Shown: piece by piece, positions 51,509 through 60,814 of the stretch
How the letters are laid out: each line of letters begins with the position of its first letter
How positions within the stretch are numbered: the stretch's first letter is position 1
Origin: Salinispirillum marinum
Lineage (GTDB): Bacteria; Pseudomonadota; Gammaproteobacteria; Pseudomonadales; Natronospirillaceae
Assembly: GCF_042651565.1 (NCBI RefSeq)
Contig: NZ_JBHSDF010000004.1
Length of the DNA stretch: 64,000 bases
Strand: one strand, 5' to 3'
Notes under the pieces: generated by a model
The model's input: the letters and a program-made list of their open reading frames with translations, nothing else
What the model was told of the DNA's origin: nothing
Databases searched by the model: none
Translations under genes and position numbers: made by a program

Positions 51509-52709
51509 ATTCATGATCAAAAATTTAGAAGCTACAGCAATATACTTTTTTTGGTTGGCATGCGTTTTGAATCCAGCTCCTTCAGACTATAAGTTTAAGA
51601 TCATTTCGCTTTTCATTATGTTAGCGTTACTAGGGGTTAGGATACTAGACATTAATTCAGCAAAACTGAAAAAACCTTATGCATTATATTTATTTTTCTT
51701 TTTACTATTTGTGCTTTTAGGGACCTTTGTGGCTTTGATTAGAGGAGGGTTTTCAGGTAGTTTTATTGATACATCTTATTATACTTCAGCATTATATTTT
51801 ATTGCGTCAGGATTGTATTTTTATTCTAAAAACTACACAGTGGCGTTAAAAGCGATGGTTTTTTCTCTTAGAGTTATTGTTTTTTTAATAATTTATAGTT
51901 TTTTTATTGTCTACACCGGTATCGAATCGGTGATTCTTCAGTTCTTTGTCGATATTGGTTCTGCTTACATAGGGATGAGGAATTACGGTGGCTTTGAATT
52001 TTATTATATATATTACATTGTGTCTCCAATGCTTATATTTCTTATTTGTTATGATATGTATTTTATTCTTAAAAGAAAGGGTCGCTTATATATTTTGTTG
52101 CTTGCTCTTTCGGTCACGGCAATGTTCTTGTCTGGCACCAGAGCAAACATGTTGCTGAGTGTTTTTACGCCAATCTGTCTGCTAATGTGGTTTTATGCTG
52201 GTAGATATGCGTATTTCTTTATCTCTATAGTCACAGTATTTTTTATTTTATTGGTGTTCGCACTAAAAATTCCAGTATTTTATGAAATGTTCAATCCAGA
52301 AGAAGTCAGTAATTCTGATAAGTTGGGCTACTTGTCTGGTTACATAGAGATATTTTCAAATTTATCATATTTCCTGTTCGGCCAAGGATTCAATGCGCAT
52401 GTTTGGGACTTAAATATATATTCAATGATACCTGATGGTGCTTCTAAAACTGAGTTGACATACCTTGAAATGGTGCGCGTGTTTGGGTTTTTGGGGGCAT
52501 CATTATTTGCATTTGGATTTTTGTATTTAGTATTTTCAAATAGGATTCATTATTCCATAGCACCATGGATCGGTCCCGCATTATTTATATATCTGCTTGT
52601 ATCGTCAACTAATCCATATATATTTTCTTCCAATGGTATGCTGTTACTAGGGCTTGGTGTTGCGAGCTTGAGTTTTCACCGCACCAATTACTTAGTCAAT
52701 AGAAAGTAG
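51492..52709 (+). CDS. wzy: Polysaccharide polymerase-like membrane protein (Wzy)
   Basis: The 405-residue protein has about ten or more hydrophobic helices with few polar loops, typical of Wzy polymerases, which share little sequence. The position next to wzx supports the call. ATG 51492 overlaps the previous gene; ATG 51513 (MIKNLEAT) is also possible. The loop around DKLGYLSGYIEIFSNLSYF and the GQGFNAHVWD phrase resemble the larger periplasmic loop of O-antigen polymerases/ligases. Strongly AT-rich. Confidence 0.76.
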   Translation: MPLEYKFMIKNLEATAIYFFWLACVLNPAPSDYKFKIISLFIMLALLGVRILDINSAKLKKPYALYLFFFLLFVLLGTFVALIRGGFSGSFIDTSYYTSALYFIASGLYFYSKNYTVALKAMVFSLRVIVFLIIYSFFIVYTGIESVILQFFVDIGSAYIGMRNYGGFEFYYIYYIVSPMLIFLICYDMYFILKRKGRLYILLLALSVTAMFLSGTRANMLLSVFTPICLLMWFYAGRYAYFFISIVTVFFILLVFALKIPVFYEMFNPEEVSNSDKLGYLSGYIEIFSNLSYFLFGQGFNAHVWDLNIYSMIPDGASKTELTYLEMVRVFGFLGASLFAFGFLYLVFSNRIHYSIAPWIGPALFIYLLVSSTNPYIFSSNGMLLLGLGVASLSFHRTNYLVNRK

Positions 52710-52714
52710 TAACA

Positions 52715-53464
52715 ATGATATTCTTTTCAGTCCTATATAATCCAGATGAAAATGCAATAAAAAATATAATACTTGCAAATAATGCAGGGTTAAAATCCGT
52801 TGTTTATTTAAATCAGGTTAATGATCAGTATTTGAATAGGCTTCCCGATCTTGACGTTGTTATGTTGGGTGACAACAAAAATGTTGGTCTAGGCTTGGCC
52901 TTTTATGAGCTAGAAGAATACTTGGCTAAAACAGGCGACGAACATTATGTCTACTTTGATCAAGATACAATCACTACCGAGGAAACTTGGGAGTTGATAT
53001 TGCGTACGTACACAGAGGTTAATGCGCGAGAAAATGCAGGATTGATATTTTATGGAAAAAATGTGAGTGAACGATCAGATCTGGTTGTAAGCAGTGGATG
53101 TTTATTTTCAATGGCAGTGATTCGTAAAATCGGTCGGCATGACAAAGATTACTTTGTTGAGGGAGTGGATTATGAATTCTGTCTACGGCTAAAGATAAAT
53201 GGTTTATTTATATACAATATATTCACTAATAGTATTGATCATTTTGCCTTGCAGGATGGCAAGAGCCTAAAATTCGCTGGATTCCAAATGCCTATTCGAG
53301 TTTATGGTTTTTCTAGAACGAAAGATTTTAATATTTCTCATTTTAAGTTGCTCCGAGATTCACTAAAAAATAAGCAATATTATATGTTTTACAGGTTTCT
53401 AAAGTCTTCTGTCATCTTTAACGTACGTGAGTACTTTTCCAGATTTATAACGAGATTTTTATAA
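52715..53464 (+). CDS. Family 2 glycosyltransferase, rhamnosyltransferase-like
   Basis: The 249-residue protein shows MLGDNKNVGLGLAF, the FDQDT motif (metal/nucleotide-binding) near residue 92, and VEGVDYEFCLRLK near residue 165. This is the layout of RfbF-like rhamnosyltransferases of GT2, which use dTDP-L-rhamnose made by the upstream rml genes. Acceptor and linkage cannot be inferred. It starts six bases after wzy. Confidence 0.83.
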   Translation: MIFFSVLYNPDENAIKNIILANNAGLKSVVYLNQVNDQYLNRLPDLDVVMLGDNKNVGLGLAFYELEEYLAKTGDEHYVYFDQDTITTEETWELILRTYTEVNARENAGLIFYGKNVSERSDLVVSSGCLFSMAVIRKIGRHDKDYFVEGVDYEFCLRLKINGLFIYNIFTNSIDHFALQDGKSLKFAGFQMPIRVYGFSRTKDFNISHFKLLRDSLKNKQYYMFYRFLKSSVIFNVREYFSRFITRFL

Positions 53465-54447
53465 TGCTGATTTCGATAGTTGTCCTGTCATATAATAGGC
53501 CCGTCCAAGTTGAGCGAATTCTCAAGAATTTTGTAGGTGTTACTGCGAATGATTTTAACATTATTATTAAAGATGATGTTTCCCCGTTACGATTTGAGAT
53601 TGAGGAAATAGTCGATAGGTACTCAAAGCAATTAAATGTAGAAGTTCTCTTTCATTCCAATGAAAGTAACATGGGTTATGATGGTAATCTTATTAGCTCG
53701 TTTTCTATCACTGATTCTGAATATGTATTTTTGCTCAGTGATGATGATTACCTTTTGGGTTCGGAGATGGAATCTATAGTCAGGACTATTAAGAATAGTC
53801 GATCAGACTTTTATTTTACGCCATATATTGAGAATGGTGAAGTGAAAAGAGTTCCTTCTGGTAATTATGTTTCAGATAAATTCTCGAATATTATATATAA
53901 TTCTATATTATTCTCTGGTTTGGTTTATCGTGTCGGTGCTGTAAATTCTCTGGTACTTGATTATGAGTTTTTATCGAAGTGCATTTACAGTCAAGTTTAT
54001 CTTGCATTGGCATTGATTTATAAAAATAAATCCTATGGCGTGTTACCTTCCAGTGCCCTTTACCTTGGTGGCGATGGTGATAATTTCTTTGGGAAGAATG
54101 AATCTGCAGTAAATTCTGATTTGTTGTCTGATAGAAAGAAAGTAACATCGGATCTTTTGTACCAACAATTTTTGTTGAAGGTTGTTGATAAAATTTCTAC
54201 TGATTTTGATCCTAATATTCTCATATCTTTTAAAAAAGAATATTCTATACGACTAGTTTCTTATGGCCTTAGAGTTAGAGGTAAAGGTTATAAAGCATAT
54301 TTTTCATTTTTAAAAACATATTTTGGTTCTGTCGATCGCCATTTCATACTACCGACGTTGTTATTTCTAGTTTTCTTCATTTTTCCATCGAAAGTGTCGA
54401 GAAATATTTATAATATTGGTGTTAAAAGACTACGAAAATCTGGATAA
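53464..54447 (+). CDS. Family 2 glycosyltransferase
   Basis: A GT2 protein of 327 residues with the N-terminal ISIVVLSYNRP, a DD motif near IIKDDVS, and LLSDDDYLL, the DxD-type metal site. The C-terminal segment has a hydrophobic stretch (ILPTLLFLVFFIFP), so the enzyme may sit on the inner membrane. It overlaps the previous gene by one base. The sugar transferred is unknown. Confidence 0.83.
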   Translation: MLISIVVLSYNRPVQVERILKNFVGVTANDFNIIIKDDVSPLRFEIEEIVDRYSKQLNVEVLFHSNESNMGYDGNLISSFSITDSEYVFLLSDDDYLLGSEMESIVRTIKNSRSDFYFTPYIENGEVKRVPSGNYVSDKFSNIIYNSILFSGLVYRVGAVNSLVLDYEFLSKCIYSQVYLALALIYKNKSYGVLPSSALYLGGDGDNFFGKNESAVNSDLLSDRKKVTSDLLYQQFLLKVVDKISTDFDPNILISFKKEYSIRLVSYGLRVRGKGYKAYFSFLKTYFGSVDRHFILPTLLFLVFFIFPSKVSRNIYNIGVKRLRKSG

Positions 54448-54458
54448 GGGATTCTACT

Positions 54459-55493
54459 ATGTTTCAAGATAAAATTCTAATGATCACCGGTGGAACCGGA
54501 TCTTTCGGTAACGCCGTACTTAAAGGCTTTTTGGATACTGATATTGCCGAAATCCGTATTTTTAGCCGGGATGAAAAGAAGCAGGATGATATGCGTAAAA
54601 AATACGCGAGTCCTAAGCTGAAATTTTATATAGGTGATGTTCGAGACTATCAAGCGGTTTTGAACGCAACTCGTGGGGTAGACTATATTTTTCATGCTGC
54701 GGCACTTAAACAGGTGCCTTCGTGTGAATTTCACCCTATGGAAGCGGTTAAAACTAATGTGCTGGGTACTGAAAATGTACTGGAAGCCGCCATTCAGAAC
54801 GAAGTGAAGCGTGTGGTGTGTTTAAGTACCGACAAAGCGGTTTACCCTATTAATGCCATGGGTATTTCCAAAGCGATGATGGAAAAGGTGATGGTAGCGA
54901 AATCCCGAAATGTTGATCCAAGCAAAACGGTGATTTGTGGTACACGCTACGGTAATGTGATGGCATCTCGTGGTTCTGTGATTCCGCTGTTTGTCGATCA
55001 GATGCGTGCCGACAAGCCGCTGACCATTACCGACCCAAATATGACCCGCTTTATGATGACGTTGGCCGATGCTGTAGATCTAGTGTTGTACGCCTTCGAG
55101 CACGGTAGTAACGGCGATATGTTTGTGCAAAAAGCTCCGGCGGCAACGGTTGAAGTGCTAGCGCAAGCTTTATCGGGTCTGCTCGGCAAGCCAGGTTACC
55201 CCATAAACGTCATTGGTACTCGTCATGGTGAAAAGTTGTATGAGGCGCTGCTCAGCCGTGAAGAAATGGTATGCGCCGAAGATTTGGGTGGATATTATCG
55301 TGTTCCGCCAGACCTACGCGACCTAAACTACGGCAAGTTTGTCGAACAGGGAGAGCAGGAAATATCCCAAGCGGAAGATTACAATTCTCATAATACTCAG
55401 CGTCTGGATGTAGATGGAATGCAGCAATTGCTGTTAAAGTTGGATTTTATTCGAGAATTACGTGATGGTCGCTATGTAGGCCCTGAGGAATAA
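54459..55493 (+). CDS. fnlA: UDP-GlcNAc 4,6-dehydratase/5-epimerase (CapE/FnlA/WbjB)
   Basis: This is the first enzyme of UDP-N-acetyl-L-fucosamine synthesis. The 344-residue protein has GGTGSFG at residues 11-17, HAAALKQVPSCEFHPMEAVKTN and AMGISKAMMEK. The usual Tyr-x3-Lys of the SDR family is Met-x3-Lys here (MGISK), as is characteristic of inverting dehydratases of this group. FnlB and FnlC follow in order. GC content rises from here through fnlC. Confidence 0.92.
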   Translation: MFQDKILMITGGTGSFGNAVLKGFLDTDIAEIRIFSRDEKKQDDMRKKYASPKLKFYIGDVRDYQAVLNATRGVDYIFHAAALKQVPSCEFHPMEAVKTNVLGTENVLEAAIQNEVKRVVCLSTDKAVYPINAMGISKAMMEKVMVAKSRNVDPSKTVICGTRYGNVMASRGSVIPLFVDQMRADKPLTITDPNMTRFMMTLADAVDLVLYAFEHGSNGDMFVQKAPAATVEVLAQALSGLLGKPGYPINVIGTRHGEKLYEALLSREEMVCAEDLGGYYRVPPDLRDLNYGKFVEQGEQEISQAEDYNSHNTQRLDVDGMQQLLLKLDFIRELRDGRYVGPEE

Positions 55494-55496
55494 TTG

Positions 55497-56615
55497 ATGC
55501 GTGTTTTGGTAACCGGTGCCAACGGCTTTATTGGTAAAAACTTACTGGTGCATTTGGCCGAGCGGAAAGACATTGAGGTTGTTCGTTTTACCCGTGAACA
55601 CTCTGCATCCGAGTTGCCGACCATACTGGAAGGTGTTCAGTTTGTATTTCATCTAGCTGGCATTAATCGCCCGCAAGATCCGGCAGACTTCACCACGGGG
55701 AACGGAGGCTTAAGCCAGCAGTTGGCCGATGCTATGTTAGCAACGGGTTGCAAAGCCCCGGTAGTGTATACATCGTCTATTCAGGCAGAGTTAGCTAACC
55801 CTTACGGCGTTTCTAAGCGCGCGGCGGAAGATGCCTTGCTGGCGTTGCGCGAGCACGATGTTCCGGTTTCGGTATTTCGCTTACCGAATGTATTTGGCAA
55901 GTGGGCTAAGCCCAATTACAACTCTGCCGTTGCTACTTTTTGCCATAACATTGTGAATGACTTACCCATCCAAATTAACGACCCGGCGGCAGTGATTAAT
56001 TTGGTGTATGTCGATGACGTTATCGAGCATTTTCTTGGGTTGCTGGATGGTGAGCGCATGAGACAGGCCTATGAAACCGTGCAGCCGGTCTACCAAATTA
56101 CAGTGGGTGAATTGGCCGAACAGTTGTATCGTTTCCGAGATAGCCGCCAAAACTTGGTTACCGAACGAGTGGGTACCGGCTTGGTACGCGCGTTGTATTC
56201 CACTTACCTGAGCTATGTGCCAAAAGAGCACTTCTCCTACGAATTGCCGAAGCATGGAGATCCGCGTGGTGTGTTCGTGGAAATGCTGAAGACGCCAGAT
56301 GCGGGTCAGTTTTCATATTTTACTGCGCACCCAGGCATTACTCGTGGCGGCCATTACCATCACACTAAAACCGAGAAGTTTTTAGTGATTAAAGGTAAGG
56401 CGAGTTTTAAATTCCGCCATATGCACACGGGTGAGTTTTACGAATTGGAAACCACGGGCGAAAATCCGGAAATTGTGGAAACCATGCCGGGCTGGACGCA
56501 CGACATTACCAATATTGGTGATGATGAGATGATTGTTATGCTGTGGGCGAATGAAATTTTTGATCGGGAAAAGCCGGACACCTATGCTTGCCCGTTAACG
56601 CCTGTGGCTCAGTAA
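55497..56615 (+). CDS. fnlB: UDP-sugar reductase/epimerase (CapF/FnlB/WbjC)
   Basis: A two-domain protein of about 372 residues: an N-terminal SDR domain with TGANGFIG, and a C-terminal cupin domain (GGHYHHTKTEKFLVIKG, with metal-binding histidines) that supplies 3-epimerase activity. Together with FnlA and FnlC it makes UDP-L-FucNAc. The ATG at 55497, preceded by GAGGAA, is preferred to a TTG three bases earlier. Its 3' end is partly duplicated in the intergenic gap, 56616-56632. Confidence 0.92.
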   Translation: MRVLVTGANGFIGKNLLVHLAERKDIEVVRFTREHSASELPTILEGVQFVFHLAGINRPQDPADFTTGNGGLSQQLADAMLATGCKAPVVYTSSIQAELANPYGVSKRAAEDALLALREHDVPVSVFRLPNVFGKWAKPNYNSAVATFCHNIVNDLPIQINDPAAVINLVYVDDVIEHFLGLLDGERMRQAYETVQPVYQITVGELAEQLYRFRDSRQNLVTERVGTGLVRALYSTYLSYVPKEHFSYELPKHGDPRGVFVEMLKTPDAGQFSYFTAHPGITRGGHYHHTKTEKFLVIKGKASFKFRHMHTGEFYELETTGENPEIVETMPGWTHDITNIGDDEMIVMLWANEIFDREKPDTYACPLTPVAQ

Positions 56616-56652
56616 AACGCCTGTGGCTAAGTGAATAGTTGGATACTTTGTT

Positions 56653-57792
56653 ATGACAACCGCTGTTAAAAAATTAAAAGTAATGACTGTGGTGGGAACC
56701 CGCCCTGAAATTATCCGTTTGTCGCGCGTAATGGCCAAGCTGGATGAGCACTGTGAGCATATTCTGGTGCACACGGGCCAGAACTACGACTACGAACTGA
56801 ATGAAATTTTCTTTCAGGATTTAGGTATTCGTAAACCTGACTACTTTTTGAGCGCTGCAGGTAGTTCTGGTGCAGAGACTATTGGTAACGTCATTATTAG
56901 GGTTGATCAGGTGCTGGCTGAAGTAAATCCTGAAGCCGTTCTGGTATTGGGCGATACCAACAGTTGCATGGCTGTGATACCCGCCAAGCGTCGTAAAATC
57001 CCTACCTTCCATATGGAAGCGGGCAACCGTTGTTTTGATATGCGCGTACCGGAAGAAATCAATCGCCGTATTGTGGACCACACCGCTGATATCAATTTGA
57101 GTTACAGTACTATTGCGCGGGACTATTTGGTCGCAGAAGGGCTTCCGCCTGATCGTATCATTAAAACCGGTAGCCCTATGTTCGAAGTGCTGCATCACTA
57201 TCGCGAAGGTATTGAAACATCCAATGTGCTGGAGCGTTTGAGCTTGCAAGAAGGTCAGTTCTTTGTAGTGAGTGCACACCGTGAAGAAAATGTAGATTCC
57301 GACAAGAACTTTATGAAGTTGGTCGATGTATTAAATACGGTTGCTGAACACTACAATTTACCAGTTATAGTTTCGACCCACCCGCGAACTCAGAAGCGCG
57401 TTGATGCCATGGGCGTGACGTTCCACTCTAATGTACAATTACTCAAACCGCTGGGCTTTAAAGACTACAACAAGCTGCAGTTAAGCGCGAAAGCGGTTCT
57501 ATCAGATAGTGGCACTATCAACGAAGAATCATCCATTCTTAATTTCCCTGCATTGAACATTCGTGAAGCCCATGAGCGGCCGGAGGGAATGGAAGAAGCT
57601 GCCGCGATGATGGTGGGTTTAGAAGTTGAACGTGTGATGCAAGGCTTAGCGATTTTAGAAACACAGCGACGTGGTGAGCAACGTGATTTGCGGTTAGTAG
57701 CCGACTACAGTATGCCTAATGTGTCTGACAAAGTTCTACGCATAATTCACTCCTATACGGACTATGTAAACAAGGTTGTGTGGAAGAAATGA
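56653..57792 (+). CDS. fnlC: UDP-N-acetylglucosamine 2-epimerase-type enzyme (CapG/FnlC/WbjD)
   Basis: A 379-residue GT-B-fold epimerase with VVGTRPEIIRLSRVMAKL, EAGNRCFDMRVPEEINRRIVD and the DSGTINEESSILNFP motif. In this context it is the last step of UDP-L-FucNAc synthesis (C2 epimerisation). The following gene overlaps by ATGA. Confidence 0.92.
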   Translation: MTTAVKKLKVMTVVGTRPEIIRLSRVMAKLDEHCEHILVHTGQNYDYELNEIFFQDLGIRKPDYFLSAAGSSGAETIGNVIIRVDQVLAEVNPEAVLVLGDTNSCMAVIPAKRRKIPTFHMEAGNRCFDMRVPEEINRRIVDHTADINLSYSTIARDYLVAEGLPPDRIIKTGSPMFEVLHHYREGIETSNVLERLSLQEGQFFVVSAHREENVDSDKNFMKLVDVLNTVAEHYNLPVIVSTHPRTQKRVDAMGVTFHSNVQLLKPLGFKDYNKLQLSAKAVLSDSGTINEESSILNFPALNIREAHERPEGMEEAAAMMVGLEVERVMQGLAILETQRRGEQRDLRLVADYSMPNVSDKVLRIIHSYTDYVNKVVWKK

Positions 57793-59006
57793 ATAATAGG
57801 ATTGTTATTCTTAATCAATGGTTTGATCCTGAGCCGACATTTAAAGGTTTACTTTTCGCAAAGGAACTTAAAAAAAAGGGCTTCGAAGTAGAGGTTGTAA
57901 CTGGATTCCCAAATTATCCAGGTGGGCGTCTATATAAAGGATACAAATTAGGAATTTATAAAAGAGAAGTAATTGATGGAATAAAAATTCATCGTGTCTT
58001 TTTGTACCCTAGCCATGATGCGTCTAAGATTAGAAGAATTTTGAATTACGGATCATTTGCCCTTTCGTCATTAATTTTTTGTTTGTTTTTTTTGAAGAAG
58101 CCAAAAGCTATCTATGTGTATCATCCACCTTTAACCACAGGCGTAACGGCAACAATTTTAAGTAAAATAAGACGAATTCCTTTTGTGTATGACATTCAAG
58201 ATCTTTGGCCAGATACCTTAAAGTCCACTGGCATGATTAATAGCATAAAGGCACTCAAAATTATTGATAAAGTGGCTTCTTTTATCTATAAAGAGGCTAA
58301 GAAAATTGTAGTCCTATCTGAAGGGTTCAAGGTGAAGCTAGAAGATAGAGGCGTTAACCCTGATAAAATAAGTGTGGTATACAATTGGGCTGACGAAAGA
58401 TTCATTCAGCCAATAGAACACTCTGATGAAGAAAAAAAGCCATTATTTAATAAAAACAGCTTTAACGTACTTTATGCCGGAAACTTCGGAATTGCACAAG
58501 AATTGACTGCACTTTTGGGTGCTGCAGAACTGCTAAAAAATGACGACCGAATTCATATTTATTTAATGGGTGACGGACAAGAGCGAGATCGACTAGTTAA
58601 ACTGAAGAAAGTAGATAATCTGACAAATGTCACAATACTAAACTCAGTGCCACTTAGCGAAATTTCTGAATACCTAAATTCCGCGAGCGCCCTTTTTATA
58701 CACCTTAAAAATGATCCTCTTTTTGAGATTACCATTCCTGGTAAGACGCAGAGCTACATGGCTACAGGCAAACCTATTATTATGGGTGTTTCCGGTGCAG
58801 CCGCAGAGTTAATAACAAAGTCCAATTGCGGAATATTAGCAGAATCATCAAATACATCATCTATTGCAAATGCTATCTTAATGATGTCCAAGATCGATAA
58901 AAATGAACTCGAACAGATGGGAAAAAGAGGGCGAAGATACTACGAAAATGAACTTTCCCTTAATTCTGGCGTGGATAAGTTCGCGAATATTTTTAATTCT
59001 CTATAA
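57789..59006 (+). CDS. wbuB: Family 4 glycosyltransferase, WbuB-like (putative L-fucosamine transferase)
   Basis: A GT-B-fold glycosyltransferase of about 405 residues, beginning ILNQWFDPEPTFKGLLFAKE and with VVTGFPNYPGGRLYKGYK and DIQDLWPDTLKSTG in the N-terminal domain and GNFGIAQELTALLGAA in the C-terminal one. This is the WbuB pattern. The link to fnlABC implies transfer of L-FucNAc. I prefer ATG 57789 in the ATGA overlap; a GTG at 57780 would add three residues. AT-rich. Confidence 0.85.
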   Translation: MNNRIVILNQWFDPEPTFKGLLFAKELKKKGFEVEVVTGFPNYPGGRLYKGYKLGIYKREVIDGIKIHRVFLYPSHDASKIRRILNYGSFALSSLIFCLFFLKKPKAIYVYHPPLTTGVTATILSKIRRIPFVYDIQDLWPDTLKSTGMINSIKALKIIDKVASFIYKEAKKIVVLSEGFKVKLEDRGVNPDKISVVYNWADERFIQPIEHSDEEKKPLFNKNSFNVLYAGNFGIAQELTALLGAAELLKNDDRIHIYLMGDGQERDRLVKLKKVDNLTNVTILNSVPLSEISEYLNSASALFIHLKNDPLFEITIPGKTQSYMATGKPIIMGVSGAAAELITKSNCGILAESSNTSSIANAILMMSKIDKNELEQMGKRGRRYYENELSLNSGVDKFANIFNSL

Positions 59007-59024
59007 AATTATATTTTGAGGTGA

Positions 59025-59840
59025 ATGATGGACGATTTCAATAAAACAAGCAAAGACTTAAGACGACTTATAATAAATAAGGCCTATGAATGTGGACAGT
59101 CAACTCATCTAGGCGGTGCGTTGAGCATGGTTGACATTATGTGCGTTTTATACAGCAAATTTTTGAAATTTAAACCTGATGAGCCGAAGTTTGAAGATAG
59201 GGATATTTTTATTTTGAGCAAAGGTCATACGGTGTTAGGTTACCTGGCAACTTTGTATCATTTTAAATATTTCTCAAAAGAAGTTTTTGATACCTTTCAG
59301 GTGAACGGTAGCAAATTTATTGCACATCCAATTAAAAATTTAGATTATGGAATTGAGTCATCAAATGGAAGTCTTGGTCAAGGAGTCTCTTACGCCTCAG
59401 GCATGGCCTTAGGATTCAAAAAGAGAGAAAAAGAAAATCGGGTTTTTGTAATGATGGGAGACGGGGAGTGTAACGAAGGATCTGTTTGGGAAGCAGCTCA
59501 ACTATCTTCCGAAATGCAACTAAATAATCTGATAGTAATTGTCGACAAAAATGATTATCGGAATGACGGATCAACTGCATACGATAAGTCTGATCTAAAG
59601 TTGGAAAATATGTGGTCTGCATTCGGTTGGAACACCATTTCAATCAATGGACATAATTTCGATGAAATATTAGATGCCTTTAATAATGCATTAAATTCTG
59701 AAACTAAACCTACTGCGATAATTGCTAGTACAATAAAGGGCAAGGGTATTTCATTTATGGAATCTAATAACGATTGGCATCACAATCGTATAACAGAGTC
59801 TGTATATGAGCAATGTTTAGTTGAAATGGAGAAAATGTAA
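59025..59840 (+). CDS. Transketolase, N-terminal subunit
   Basis: The 271-residue protein is the thiamine-diphosphate-binding half of a split transketolase. It has LSKGHTVLGYLATL, NGSLGQGVSYASGMALG and the TPP motif GDGECNEGSVWEAAQLSS followed by KND. It overlaps the C-terminal subunit by one base, so both form one heteromeric enzyme. TPP-dependent enzymes transfer two-carbon ketol units between sugars. A role in the polysaccharide is inferred from location only. Strongly AT-rich. Confidence 0.9.
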   Translation: MMDDFNKTSKDLRRLIINKAYECGQSTHLGGALSMVDIMCVLYSKFLKFKPDEPKFEDRDIFILSKGHTVLGYLATLYHFKYFSKEVFDTFQVNGSKFIAHPIKNLDYGIESSNGSLGQGVSYASGMALGFKKREKENRVFVMMGDGECNEGSVWEAAQLSSEMQLNNLIVIVDKNDYRNDGSTAYDKSDLKLENMWSAFGWNTISINGHNFDEILDAFNNALNSETKPTAIIASTIKGKGISFMESNNDWHHNRITESVYEQCLVEMEKM

Positions 59841-60814
59841 TGCAAATCAATAAAAAAATTGCCAAAATGTGGTCTAGGATGGGGCCGAGAGCTGTTTATG
59901 GTAAAATTATGTCCGATATAGCTCATAAGAATGAAGACATACTTCTTATGTCAGCAGATCTTGGTCGCTCTTCAGGATTAGCGAGCTTCTATCAGACATA
60001 TCCTGATCGATTTGTAAATACAGGGATAGCAGAACAAAATATGATTGGCGTTGCAGCAGGTCTAACTCGATTAAACTATAATGTTTTCGCTTCAACATTT
60101 GCGCCTTTCGCTTCCATGAGAGCCGCAGAACAGGTAAGAATGAACATGGGCTATATGGAAGAGCCTATCAAACTCATAGCATTAGGAAGTGGATTGTCAA
60201 TGGGGTTCTTAGGCAATTCACATTTTGGGTTGGAAGATGTTGCGGTTATGAAGACTATTCATAATTTAACAATTATAAGTCCGGCTGACTGCATAGAGCT
60301 TTATAAGACTTTGGATGCACTTGTTAACTACAATTCACCAGTATATGTTCGACTAACGGGCGCCGTAAATTGCCCTGTAGTTTATGAAGATGATTATTCA
60401 TTTGAAATTGGACAGCCTATATGGATTATTCCTCAGTCTGATATTAATGTAATTTCTACCGGTACGACAGTTGGTCACGCTAAGAAAGCGGTTGAAAAAC
60501 TTAATGAAGAAGGCTATAGCATTGGTTTACTTAATATCCATACTATAAAACCTATAGCTGAAGAATTTGTTAAAGATGTATTGAGTACTTCAAAGAAAAT
60601 ATTTATTTTTGAAGAACATACACGTGTCGGCGGATTGAGAAGCTCTATATACGATATTATTGTTGATAATGCTATTCAAGGACTTGATGTTGTATCACAT
60701 ACATTGCCAGACAGCTATCTAGAAACTGGAGAGTATGATTATTTGATTAATCTATACGGGCTAGATGCGTTGGGTATTGAAAAAGTTATCAGAGAATCTA
60801 TAAATGAAAAGTAA
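59840..60814 (+). CDS. Transketolase, C-terminal subunit
   Basis: The 324-residue protein carries the pyrimidine-binding domain and the C-terminal domain of a split transketolase: LMSADLGRSSGLASF, then FVNTGIAEQNMIGVAAGL (with the catalytic Glu of the cofactor-activating position) and FASTFAPFASMRAAEQVR. It lies between the N-terminal subunit (one-base overlap) and the NeuD-type gene (11-base overlap). The closest cellular alternatives are metabolic transketolases, which are usually single-chain. Confidence 0.9.
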   Translation: MQINKKIAKMWSRMGPRAVYGKIMSDIAHKNEDILLMSADLGRSSGLASFYQTYPDRFVNTGIAEQNMIGVAAGLTRLNYNVFASTFAPFASMRAAEQVRMNMGYMEEPIKLIALGSGLSMGFLGNSHFGLEDVAVMKTIHNLTIISPADCIELYKTLDALVNYNSPVYVRLTGAVNCPVVYEDDYSFEIGQPIWIIPQSDINVISTGTTVGHAKKAVEKLNEEGYSIGLLNIHTIKPIAEEFVKDVLSTSKKIFIFEEHTRVGGLRSSIYDIIVDNAIQGLDVVSHTLPDSYLETGEYDYLINLYGLDALGIEKVIRESINEK

